Positions 1 through 9,625 of a DNA stretch of 36,028 nucleotides are shown here, in pieces. Source of the stretch: Chara braunii (lineage: Eukaryota; Streptophyta; Charophyceae; Charales; Characeae). Within the stretch, counting starts at the first letter, position 1; each line of letters opens with the position of its first letter. The position numbers and the translations under genes were made by a program. The notes below the pieces were generated by a model. That model was not told the origin of the DNA and did no database searches. It saw nothing but the letters and a program-made list of their open reading frames with translations. The stretch is taken from positions 107,574 to 143,601 of the forward strand of contig BFEA01001008.1 of NCBI GenBank assembly GCA_003427395.1, given 5' to 3'.

Positions 1-3000
1 CCTTGTTCATTGGTTCCGCGTGGTGTGGACATGGGCGGAATCCAGATGATGGGACCTGATGGATTCGGCCGGGTAGGGGTAGCCGCGGCTCGGTCGGAAG
101 GTTGCCACGGCTTTTTGTGGGCATGTGGGGGAATACAGGGTAGGACGACGTGAGTTTGGGTGGTCCCTTGTGCAAGTGTGGGTCGGGAAGTGGTATAGGG
201 CGTTTCCTTGGCCCCAAGGGCCGTGCGCTACCTCTCTAAAAGACGAGTCAGGCCTGCTTGTACCAGACTTGGGCTTAGCCCTATAGGTTACAGCAGTGGA
301 CTGGTACGCAGCAGATGCAGGGATCGAGGCCAACGAACGGCAGTATGGGAGCAACGTAGCGTTGGAAGGGACCGAGGGGTTGAGGGCCTGACGAGGCTAT
401 CCTTTTTGGTTTTACAGTCCAGCGCGATGGCGGGCCCGACCCGCAGGACTGGCGAGGTGCCGGTAAATTCCCGTGTCCCCTTTCCTTTCTGATTTTTTTT
501 GCTGTTTTTATTTCGTATTTTACTCTTTACCCACGCCCCGTTCCTCCCCGGGACGCGGTACCGTGGCTGCAGCTAGGACCAATGGGCCTAGCGCAGTTGT
601 TACACCCATGAACTATTGAAATACAGGCCTCTGTCTGAACTCAGATAATGGAACTTGACGAATAAAGCCAAATATTTTGACGTGCCTGAGCCTACGCAAG
701 CTTTGGAGGGTCGTAGAGAATGGCCCAGGCCAAGTCCTTCGGGACATCCATTAAAATTGGAACGATACAGAGAAGACTGACATGGCCTCGGCATAAGGAT
801 GGCCTGCATAAATTAGAGAACAGTTTGTCTTTTTTTCGTTTGCTTGCCCTTCGCTCGATCTGACTCCCGCGCAGTTCGGACCACAGTGCGCTAACCGCGT
901 TGGTCCCGACACGGGAACGACGAAGGGGATGACCGTGGGAAAGGGAGTCGCCCGTACGATTTTCGATTGAATCGAGCGCAAAGAGGGGAGGACTTACCAG
1001 TTGGGCAAAACGATTGCCCAAGTCGCTCCGAGGAAGTGTTGAGGTAAGGACCGGTAGGACCCGGCGCTGCGCTACTGTACGGAGGAGACGAACAACAGGG
1101 GTGCGGTCTACAGCAGGCGGCGAAGCTAGCGAGGCACGGGGCAAGGTGAGTAAAGTGGATGTATCCGGACACAAAGTGCGTCGGGTGCATGCAGAAGGGG
1201 TAAGAAGGACGCAATATCAAGGAAGCGGCTATGGCGGAGGGAAGAATGGAATTCATACCCGATCCCTGATGGAATCAGGCAAACCACGGGTCGCTTCTGA
1301 GGTTTTGGAGGTGGGTGAATCCAAATCTGAAGTCAGTTTTAGGAGGAGATTAGTAGTTAGTAAGTAAGTGGGAATAGGAGGTGCGTGGGCGGAGCCGGGA
1401 GTGCATCCATGGCGGGGGATGAAGTCCAATATTTCGTTCGGTTTTTTTTATAGAGTCGATCGAAGTAAGGTGCTAACTAGGGGTTTGGCGAGATAGTAAG
1501 TGAGAATCAGCTGTTAGTTTGAGCAAAAAGTTAGTAGCAAAAGAGATTAGTAAAGAAACGTATGTGCGATGGAAGTCGGACGAATGGGCATGGCACAGCG
1601 GAAGAACGGATAACTCGCCCGATTCTTAGCAAAATCGGGCTAGCTGAGATCCGATTCCGAGAGTTTTTGGCCTCGCGAGTCACTCTGCGAAGTTAGATTT
1701 GGCGTTCGGGGTGTGACTTCAGGGATAAGATGATTTGGGGCTGCGTGAGGAGAGGGAAGTGAAGACGGGATGCATAGACCCACATTTTAGCAGTAGATTC
1801 ATTCGATTTGCTTCTCATTTCCGATGAAAGTAGTATGAAGTGGGCGAGGGGCTGGCGACTTACATGTTGGCTGGTGAGTTGCTCATCCTATCGATTGGAG
1901 TCGCAGATGCAGGCCGCGAGGTGAGAGACTTACCCGCCAACGGGAGCGCATGCGGTGATGACGAGGAGAGCTCGATGACGCGCCTTGCCAATTGCGATTT
2001 CATCTCCATTGAAGTTCGCAATCGCACCCGTTTCTAGAGTACTAACGTGAGAGTTCACATGACAACTGTGAGTCTGTGACTCGGATCCGATTCAGGACTG
2101 CTGCCCCGCCTCGAAGTTGCACTCAGTTGGGCTGGTTGGGGAGATATGCGTATCTGGTGGAAATGACGACCAAGTGCGGGGAGAATGGCGTTAGGCAAAA
2201 GCAGCGAAGCAAGGAGAGCAAGTTGATTCGAGAGGAAAGAGAGACTGGGAAGGGCAATAGAGAGGGATAGTAAGGGGACTTACGGCTACGAACAGGCAGG
2301 CGGGGTGAACCGAAAGTCAAGCTGCTGTATCGAACTGCGTGTAAGCCCGATACAGGATGCTAGTGTACTTACTTGCGAATTTGAGGAAGAGTCGTCCAGA
2401 ACTTGCTCATCCCGACGATGGAAGTAGAGTGAGGCAACTAACCAGCTACGAAGTGCAGACTCTTTGTAAATCGAGAAGTTGTTGTGCTCCTTATTGCTGC
2501 TGGGAGTTGGAGCTGCCGGATCCGGGACTGGCTGTGAGTTTGCTGCTGGCTGTCCCTCACGACAATGGTTCTTGCCCTTCTCAAAGTCGGCCGCTGCTGC
2601 ACTGGAGCTACCACGACCATAATGAGGGGATCTCGTTGCTATGTTGAGTTGCTATTATGCCTTCCGATCATTACGATACTCAGTGTCGCCCCGTTGACTG
2701 TGCGAACTGCGGATTGTTCTAGCTGTACTTTTTGCTGCAGCCGCTGCTTTACGTGCTACAGATTACCGTGAGGGTTGGGCAGCACTGTGCTTCTAAGCGC
2801 GTCATGCCTGGCTGCGGGGGCGATTGCTGTGCGCGCAGCGTCACTACACCATTCTGCTGAGCACAGTGGGTCTCCTTAGGGGTGCTTAGCATTGAGTCTG
2901 TTGTGGCTTGGATAAGTGGTGTGACGGGAGGAGGGGTAATCAAGGCTGTGAAGGGGGTAGTTGCTGCGATTTGGGAAGTCGTCAGGGGCTCTACTTCGGC

Positions 3001-3540
3001 GGCTTGACTGGAATCCGGGCCAAGTTGTTACATATTGGTCATCATTGCAGGGCCCTCAGACGCATCCAGATAACAAGGCCCTCTCCAGTGAGCTTGAGAG
3101 CACCCCTCTTGTATCTAATAGTCTCGAACCATCTACTTCTACCCTTCTTACTCTAAGTCTAGCCTTGTTCTGAGAGGAAGGCCGCAGGCGGGATTGCAAC
3201 CCGTAGGACCGCACTAAGACTCTGTGGGGAGTCCGCCCACCGATTGCGAGAGCTCTGCCGGAGCCTAGGCGAGGCTCAGGAGGCAGGGAATTGACAGGTA
3301 ACCTTTGCGTTTCCCTCTATAAACCTTGATTATAACCCCTATCTTTATCTCCCATTGCATCACTGACTGAATATATGACGTGCAGCCTTAATCTATTTTT
3401 GGTCTGACTTTCATGACACTGAACAAGACTAAGTAAAGGAATGTCTGTTCAAGTTTCAGTTTCAGCTTTGCTGACTGCGTGAAAGCAAATTGTTAAAAGG
3501 AACTGCATCTGGGAAAAGGCAGGATGGTGAGATAATTTGC
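1..3540. other. Upstream part of the 5' LTR, no gene seen
   Basis: About 3.5 kb of moderately GC-rich LTR sequence, matched by 20822-24310. I see no protein domain, tRNA or rRNA. The longest ORF on the + strand (1014-1367) is rich in Arg, Gly and Ser, and its second-copy counterpart has a different C-terminus, which argues against a conserved protein. A T-rich stretch near 488-520 and a GC-rich CCTCCCCGGGACG block near 543-556 are landmarks only. Confidence 0.6.
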
Positions 3541-3571
3541 ATGATGTTTGACCGGGTCGTTAAGGCTGGGA

Positions 3572-4465
3572 GGCCCCCATAAGTTTGGGGAGACCCGACG
3601 CTTTATTTTTATTTTGGTTTTGCATAGAGAAGTCAGACCCTTCTTTAAGTTTAGGGGGTCTGATAACTCTCAAGGCTGGGATGTCCCCAAAAGTTTGGGG
3701 AGACCCAGTGATATGGTTTGCATGGAGGGTCAGGCTGTTCTGTAAGTTCATGTGGCCTGACTGCTCTGACCTCTGAGGGGTTTGATTGTGCTTGATTTTC
3801 AGGAACTCAGCGCGCTCAATAAGTTTTGGTGCCCTGAGTTGCCTTGTTTTCATTGGGATTTTACTTGTTTTTCTGGTTTTTGAACGAGGAGGCCGAGTTG
3901 TTCTGTAAGTTCAGGTGGCTCAGCCTCTTCCTGCTCTTTATTATGAAGAAATAATTTTGGCAAATAGGCAGACATTTCTGTAAGTTCAAGGGGTTTGACT
4001 CGATGCCACACACATAATGGCTCAGACAGAAACAAATCTGGCAGAGAGTTAGACCCTTCTGTAAGTTCAGGGGGTCTGGCTGAAAGCCTCGCACATGTTG
4101 GAACCCAATGGTTATAATTTGGTTATAATTTGGTTATACCTTATTACTATCTTATCTATGAACGAGCTAATCAGACTGTTCTATAAGTTTAGGTAGTCTG
4201 ACTATAGCCGTATCACAACTTGAAGAGAATATAACTAAGAATAAAACTGGTTGTAAACTGGGGCAGGCTGAACTTAAGTTAGTTCAGTCATATGCAGCCT
4301 TAGAAGACAAAGGCGAAGACAAGTGTATATAACTTAAATACTTTAAACAGTTCAGGGCGACTAGAGTGTTCTTGTCATGTGCCTAAAGAGGAGAAAAGTA
4401 GTTGTGCCCTCTGTTTGTGTATACTTGGCCAAGTCGGAACGCTCTATAAGTTCAAGTATTCTGAC
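3572..4465 (+). repeat. Hairpin array I in the 5' LTR: ten ~33-nt stem-loops with a shared core and variable stems
   Basis: Units lie at about 3572-3594, 3632-3664, 3676-3708, 3729-3761, 3804-3840, 3889-3927, 3969-3997, 4048-4080, 4170-4202 and 4433-4465. Most are 33 nt: a 9-11 bp stem flanking a centre close to TTCTRTAAGTTYAGG. Stems differ between units but each self-pairs, for example GTCAGACCC/GGGTCTGAT, GTCAGGC/GCCTGAC, AACTCAG/CTGAGTT and TCAGACT/AGTCTGA. Units 1 and 3 are a sub-type with CCCC/GGGG inner stems around AYAAGTTT or AAAAGTTT. Spacing is irregular (about 12 to 230 bp), so this is not a simple tandem repeat. Function unknown. Conserved pairing suggests folding as RNA or extruded DNA. 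Confidence 0.85.
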
Positions 4466-4689
4466 TCTAGGCCTGACTAAGTTGGGTGAGAGTACTTACC
4501 TTTGTGGTATGGCTTACATGTGACTGAATGAGGCCACTACTTAGTCTAAGTTTTAGGTTGATAGGTAGTTGCTTTAGTTGCTCGCCACGTGCTAGAGCCA
4601 TATAAGTTAGTGTCAATTCCTGCATTTTTTGTAGCAACTTTTTTATACTTGGATCAATTCCTGCATTTTCTGATATTTTTTCTTACACT

Positions 4690-5625
4690 TGGCTTGTATA
4701 AATCTTGGCAAGCTACTTTCTCTACGCGAAGCGCTGCCGAAATTTCTAAAAATTAAAGGAGTTAGTTAAATTTTGACTTGTCAAAAGTTCAGCTTTGTCT
4801 TTCCTCATATCTGACTTAGTTAAAATCTGGGAAGTCTCCTTTTCAAAAGGGAGTGCTGCCCAAATTTTTGCTAATTCAGGGAGTTAGACAAAAGTGAACT
4901 TTGGGAAGTCAAGGTTGCTCTCAAATTCTGAACTTAGCTTTGTATAAATTTTGGATTGACACTTTTCAGAAGGGAGTGCTGCCAAAATTTCTGCAAAACT
5001 TAGAAGTTAGTTGAATCTTATCTAAGTTGAACTCTGATTGTCTTTTGAGTTCATATCAAACTTCAATAAAATCAGGGAAGTCTCCTTTTCTAAAAGGAAT
5101 GCTGCCCAAATTTTTGCTAATTTAGGGAGTTAGACAAATTAAATTTTGGGAAGCCAAAAGTTACTTTCAAATTCTGGATTTGGCCTTGTATAAATTTTGG
5201 CATAGCACTTTCCTACAGGCAGTGCTGCCAAAATTTTTACAAAATTAAGAAGTTAGTTAAATTCTGTCTAAATTTGAACTCCAACTGTCTTTTGAGTTCA
5301 TATCTGACTTAGTATAAATCTGGGAAGTCTCGCTTTTTAAGGGGAATGCTGCCAAAATTTCTGCTATTTCAGGAAGTTAGACAGAATTTGACTTTCCAGA
5401 GCTAGGAATTATTTCTGCTTTTATATCTAATTTAGTATAACTCTGGAAAGCGTCCCTTTCTAAAGGGAGTGCTGCCCAAATTTCTGCTATTTCAGGAAGC
5501 TAGACATAATTTTGATTTTCCAGAGTTAGAAGTTATTTCTGCTTTCATATCCAGACTTATATAAATTCTGGAAAGACACTTTTTCTACGGGAAGCGCTGC
5601 CGAAATTTTCCTAGTTTAAAAGAGA
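4690..5625 (+). repeat. Hairpin array II in the 5' LTR: eight ~122-bp units, each with a ~45-nt palindrome
   Basis: Units recur roughly every 122 bp. Each has a left arm such as AAATTTTGGCA or AAATCTGGG, a T-rich then A-rich inner segment (CTTTTCTAAAAGG type), and a right arm TGCTGCC-AAATTT. The best example is 5192-5236, with perfect 11-bp arms AAATTTTGGCA and TGCCAAAATTT. Between palindromes the units share a GAGTTAGACAAA-like spacer. The AT-rich array has no coding potential. It is kept in the 3' LTR, and only about three units remain in the inverted LTR copy. Confidence 0.8.
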
Positions 5626-5851
5626 TCGATTATGTTTTGACAAGTGGAGATTTTGATAAAGTCCACTCTAACTAAGGAAAGATTCTGCCATGTTGCTGAG
5701 AGGTAAGCTAAGATATAGTTAATTAGTATGATTTGGGTAACATTACGATATGGAGATTGTGGGACATTGACCTGTCATGTGTTATAAGTCCTCTTGATCG
5801 TCTGATTCAAGTTCATGACTACATTCAGCTCGATCCCTTGAGGATCATCAT

Positions 5852-5870
5852 CTGTTATCACTGATAACAG
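5852..5870. repeat. Perfect 19-bp palindrome in the 5' LTR
   Basis: CTGTTATCA and TGATAACAG flank a single C. The same palindrome occurs at 26986-27004 in the 3' LTR and at 31441-31459 in the inverted copy, perfect in all three. A weaker palindrome, GATCC..GGATC, lies just upstream (exact in the 3' LTR, degraded here). It could be a dimeric protein-binding site; the half-site contains TTATC/GATAA. The role is inferred only. Confidence 0.7.
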
Positions 5871-6265
5871 GTCGGTTGTCGATTCGTCGGTTTACGACTC
5901 TATTCCAACTCACCCTCCACACTCAACCTGAAAAGGCTTTAGACCTGGTAATTTCATTGTTTTGTTATAGTTTCACCCAAACTTTTATTGAATGGCCATT
6001 TGACAAAGGTACTGAGTATTTAATTAAGGTTGGTTGGACAGGAGGTTGGGGCTTGCATGGCTAAAGCGAGGGGTATAAGTGTTGAAGATGGTTGGGGTTG
6101 ACTCCGCGTAGTGCGTGGGCTGTTGATTAACTCGTTGATGTGATTTGCAGGTATGTGCTATGAATCAGAGTCTAGATTTGGTTGCCTGCGATCACATATA
6201 TACGTATGGCTATGAGGGACCCCAATGAGACTGTGAGAAATGATCGTCACATGCTTTCCCCTTTT

Positions 6266-6302
6266 TATATATATATATATCTATATATATATATATATAT
6301 AC
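6266..6302. repeat. TA microsatellite
   Basis: An (AT)n run interrupted once by C. The equivalent tract in the 3' LTR (around 27396-27418) is shorter and interrupted differently, as expected for slippage after insertion. Confidence 0.9.
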
Positions 6303-7059
6303 ATAGGTGTACGAGGGGTGAACGTCTGCATGGGTTAAGGGGCTCCGAAGTTAAGACTGAGAGGTCCAGGGAAGACTCTCCTTTTTTTTTTTTTTTTTTT
6401 TTCTGTTTTTGCTTCTTGAGGATTTTTCTCAGTCGGACGTTGGTCCTGGGCGGGGATTCAAGGTCCTTGTCCAGGACATCCCAAGCCCTAGGCTCTGCAG
6501 GGAAGGGATTTTCTTCTCGCACAGAACCCATTCACATTGCCCGTCGAGGCACCCCGCCGTAAAGGCGGAAATGTCGCGAGGGCCGAACGGCATATCCTTC
6601 AGCCGTTCAATATCGCGTGGGGTAACCCCTCAAGATATATTCCTTCAACCATTCAATATCGCGAGGCCGAAGCCGAGATTACCACGTAGGGTTGGCATTG
6701 TTGGTTGGTATGAGATAGGCCCGTGGCTGCGCGACTTTATATTAAAACCCCGCGCGCGACGTTTCGCCGCCCTAGTGTGTGAAAGTTATGGGATCAAAAG
6801 GGACCGACACATATGGACGAATGTTTTAGGATGACCATAGGCAGCCGACACCGCGCGAAAAAGGGGAGGGTATTCCAGGGCTATGATTTTTTTTTATCTA
6901 TTAGGCGGGAGGACCATCGACCCATTCCTTATCCTTTGTTTTTTAGAGATTTTTATGGTTGGACGTTGTAGTCTGTGGCAGCCGTCAAAGTCAAACCCCT
7001 TGATTTTCGCCCAGGCCCAGGGAGGACTTACCCCTAGGACCGCGAGAGACGACTACCAC

Positions 7060-7197
7060 CACAGGTATTAAACCTGTGTACCACCCACTCTGCATAAGGG
7101 TGCAGAAGGGGGTGTGTGGTCTTCAATCGCGCATGGCGGTTGTCCAGCGTCGAGAGATCAACCCTCAAGGCGCGTGTCAGCCGACACTTGAGTGTCG
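7060..7197 (+). promoter_or_regulatory. Structured LTR leader: three stable hairpins
   Basis: Stem CACAGGT/ACCTGTG with an ATTAA loop lies at 7060-7078. A second hairpin at 7080-7120 has outer arms ACCACCCAC and GTGTGTGGT and inner stem CTGCA/TGCAG. A third is a near-continuous palindrome CGACACT-TG-AGTGTCG at 7182-7197. All three recur in the 3' LTR (28191-28328). By analogy with retroelement leaders, such structures upstream of the primer site may act in packaging, dimerisation or translation; no function is proven here. Confidence 0.5.
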
Positions 7198-7677
7198 AAT
7201 GCGACCCTCGAGATTAACGGGGACCGCATAAGTATGGGTACCACATAGTACACCATCATTGCGACTGCTTGCGTACGGTTGCATTGCGAGTCGATATGAG
7301 TTAGCCCTGCGTCCGCGCGGTTTTATACTAGAGTCTCGCGCGCGACTTCTATTCGATTTCCGCATTGGAGAGTTATGGGTTGGCTATCGAGGGGCTAGGA
7401 GCGTTGTCGCGTTGTTTGTGTTGCGTCGTTTCGTATGTATGAGTATGTGTGTGTTGTACTTGTAAAGTGGAGTGCGCGTGGTGTGTGGGATACGTCCTAG
7501 TCGACTGACGACGGGCCGTGCTCGGGACTTCAGCCACCCAAGATGCCGGTTCGCATGCGGGTCCGATAGAGGCGTATTACCGCGCGTACCCCCTATGCTA
7601 TAGCGAACGAGAAACACCCTCGGCTGGTCCACCTCTACGATTGCAACTGATTAACTTTCGTACTGTGGAGTGGTAGC

Positions 7678-7717
7678 TCGGCGGGGATACGCCCACCGAA
7701 GGGAGGTGACAGCTCCC
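7678..7717 (+). promoter_or_regulatory. Two adjacent hairpins near the LTR 3' end
   Basis: The first hairpin, 7678-7699, pairs TCGG-c-GGG with CCC-a-CCGA. The second, 7701-7717, pairs GGGAG with CTCCC. They lie about 200 bp before the primer-binding site and recur at about 28808-28847. Just downstream, GAG/GTAAGT (GT at 7729-7730) matches a strong eukaryotic 5' splice site. Confidence 0.45.
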
Positions 7718-7728
7718 GTAACGTGGAG

Positions 7729-7734
7729 GTAAGT
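7729..7734 (+). promoter_or_regulatory. Candidate 5' splice donor in the LTR leader
   Basis: GAG followed by GTAAGT is close to the consensus donor. With candidate acceptors at 8209-8210 (before gag) and 15882-15883 (before the downstream ORF), it could make spliced mRNAs. It is also present in the 3' LTR. Predicted from consensus only. Confidence 0.3.
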
Positions 7735-7920
7735 CGTGCCTCGCGTAGGCCCTATCCTGTCATCGGGGCTCGCGAGAGGTATGGCTGGCGCACTCGACCG
7801 GAGCGGCTTGCGGAAGCTCCATATTTATTTGCAATGAGGAATTAGACCAACTCATGCGTGACGTGGCCGGAAGGGTCCCGCCCTGCCCTGGTGCGGTGCC
7901 GGACCGATGCGCTCAACAGG

Positions 7921-7938
7921 TGGCGCCGTTGTCAGGGA
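7921..7938 (+). other. Primer-binding site, tRNA-Asp type
   Basis: TGGCGCCGTTGTCAGGGA starts two bases after the LTR-terminal CA. From established knowledge, the complement of the 3' end of plant tRNA-Asp begins TGGCGCCGTTGCCGGGGA, so the match is 16 of 18 with two transition differences. This is where a tRNA primes minus-strand synthesis, and it fixes the 3' border of the 5' LTR. It is absent after the 3' LTR, as expected. Confidence 0.85.
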
Positions 7939-7964
7939 TAACAGAAAGCCTATCGTTATCCCTG
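7933..7964 (+). promoter_or_regulatory. Perfect 10-bp hairpin overlapping the primer-binding site
   Basis: CAGGGATAAC (7933-7942) and GTTATCCCTG (7955-7964) pair perfectly around a 12-nt loop. The left arm overlaps the last bases of the primer site, so folding would compete with tRNA annealing. Confidence 0.6.
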
Positions 7965-8237
7965 GTGGAACGACATCCGGGTATGAGAAGTGAATGGGAA
8001 AAAGGTATAAAGGAATGACAAGAAGATAAGAAAAAGTAATGAGTGACTAAGTATAGGTGAGGAAGTTTACCTACCTGAGTTAGGGTAAGTATGAGGGACG
8101 ATCGTGTTAGCATTGGGTAAAATATGTACTAAGGGTTAGGCAGGACGGATGGAATAGACCGGTCAAGGTATAATGCTGAATAAGGGGCTGTGCTTGTTTT
8201 CTCTTGTCAGGGAGCTTGAAGAGAAGAGTCTGTCAAG
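7965..8237 (+). other. Untranslated leader before gag, with a candidate 3' splice acceptor
   Basis: No ORF is supported. A pyrimidine-rich stretch ending TTCTCTTGTCAG (AG at 8209-8210) resembles a 3' splice site and lies 27 nt before the gag ATG. Confidence 0.45.
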
Positions 8238-9480
8238 ATGTTGCAGGGCGGCGGCGCATCGAGTGGTTCTAGGAAGGGCCTGACGCTCGATGACCTCATC
8301 GCGGCTATTGACAGGCATGAAAGGAACCCGAGCAATATCCCCAAGGTCGATACCTTCCATTTTTGTGGGAAGAGAGTCTCAGAATGGCTGGAGCGGGTGG
8401 AACAAGCTCTGGTCGGGCGGTCAGATGTTGTAAAGTTTCAGCGCATTCTCTAGTATGTTCTTCACAACTACCACCAGGAAGTGAAGAAAGTTATAAATGC
8501 GACTCAAGGTAGCTGGGAAAGGTTCAAGGAAGGAATGCAGAGGAAGTACCGCATGGGAGACGGATTGTTGACCACTACGGACCTTGAGGCAATGAACAAA
8601 GAGGATTTTACGACGATAGGGGCCTTTGTCCAAGAATTCAAGAAACGGGCACGGAAGGTCCATGGGATTTCTGAGGAGGCGCAGTGCGCCATTTTCCTGG
8701 GGCTACTCACGGCCTCGGAAGCCGTCGAATTGACAAGGCATGGAGGGGGTAGCACCAAGCTGACCTGGGCCACCATTGACAGAGGGGTGGAAGTTGGATG
8801 CTTGGACCAAGTGGAGCAACGTCAAGTACGCCTGCAAAGGCAGAAGAGGAAGTAAGGAGATGCGACCGCTTCTAGGACCCCAGGGGTAAAAAGGATTGTT
8901 ACATACGTACTGGCGCAGCTGGGGTATGCGACAGAGCCGATGGTGCAGAGAAGGGTAGTGACGGCTGTCCAAGTAAAAGGAAAAGAGTCAGTGGTAGAAG
9001 AGGCCGTTCAGGAGGAGCTTTGGGAGGAGAAAGAGTCGGTGCCGCAGCACCCAACGAAGGCCCAGCGCAAAGTGCGTAACTTGGCACAGGGCGGGCAGGG
9101 GTCAGGAAAAGGGCAGACGCCCCAGGCCTTGGCGACAGCTCCTCCAAATGTGGCGGCTCCATCGTCTAGTGCGGGCCCCTCGCAAGGAGGGGCGCCCACC
9201 TACGGACAGTGGCCCTGACCGGGGATCAATGCAATTCTACCATGGGGCAGCCCGCCGCCAGTAGCCGGGCCGCAGATGAGTATGCCGCCACCCATCTACC
9301 CCGCAGCCCAGGCCCAGCCTATGGCCCCTCCGCCGTCGCCCACTCCCAGTTCACAGGGAAGCGTGGTTGGAGGTCGAAACCAGGGGCAGGGCAATCAAGG
9401 CAACGGAGGGAGGGGTGGAGGAAGGGGGCGAGGCAGGAATGGCGGCGGACACGAGGAGGACAATGGAATGGTCAAGGCCG

Positions 9481-9540
9481 GGGGAGCCAAGGCCAAGGGT
9501 ATCAAGGCCAGGGGAGCCAAGGCCAGGGGGATCAAGGAAG
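9481..9540 (+). repeat. Two tandem 30-bp repeats in the gag Gly/Gln region
   Basis: GGGGAGCCAAGGCCA starts both units (9481 and 9511). In the likely gag frame they encode Gly-Gln-Gly repeats just before the zinc knuckle. The 30-bp period preserves the frame. Confidence 0.75.
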
Positions 9541-9583
9541 TCAGGGATACGAAAGACCCCGTTTCGATTGAAGGTCAGCCATC

Positions 9584-9625
9584 TGCCAACACTGTGACCA
9601 GCAAGGCCACACTATAAGGTTCTGT
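9584..9625 (+). other. CCHC zinc knuckle of gag
   Basis: CQHCDQQGHTIRFC fits the C-X2-C-X4-H-X4-C nucleocapsid knuckle exactly, with all four ligands intact. It lies in the same frame as the preceding Gly/Gln-rich region, just after the TGA at 9569. Confidence 0.9.

Larger units (their letters stand above)
5626..7056. other. LTR segment between array II and the structured leader, no gene seen
   Basis: LTR sequence with no supported gene. It holds the perfect palindrome at 5852-5870, a TA microsatellite at 6266-6302, a T tract at 6382-6402, and a tandem-like pair of segments around 6590-6665 sharing CCTTCAnCCnTTCAATATCGCG. A segment at about 6700-6790 is partly repeated at 7290-7385. ORFs running through the T tract are not credible as genes, because the equivalent ORF is altered in the 3' LTR. 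Confidence 0.6.
1..7918 (+). repeat. 5' LTR (3' portion; start lies upstream of the window)
   Basis: This stretch aligns collinearly with 20822-29049 at high identity by eye. It differs from that copy by a 28-bp deletion near position 30, a short deletion around 970-985, and a deletion of the segment equivalent to about 25241-25592. It ends CTCAACA, then GG, then the primer-binding site. Short ORFs in it are not supported as genes: they carry no recognisable domain, and their presence in both LTRs follows simply from LTR identity. The LTR contains two hairpin arrays, a perfect palindrome and a structured leader, listed separately. Confidence 0.9.

Noticed and set aside
1014-1367. Arg-rich ORF in the LTR as a gene
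   Set aside because: No domain; the C-terminal half differs between the two LTR copies through indels.
3572-4465. CRISPR-like array
   Set aside because: Repeats are hairpins with variable stems and irregular spacing inside a eukaryotic LTR; there are no constant direct repeats and no cas genes.
3572-4465. GTAAGT in hairpin cores as repeated 5' splice sites
   Set aside because: Many units have ATAAGT or AAAAGT instead, so the splice consensus is not the conserved property.
6182-6562. ORF through the TA and T tracts
   Set aside because: Composed of microsatellite translation (Tyr/Ile and Phe runs) and not maintained in the 3' LTR.
7933-7945. Homing endonuclease I-SceI-like site (AGGGATAACAG)
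   Set aside because: Only part of the 18-bp site matches, and the sequence is explained by the primer site and its hairpin.
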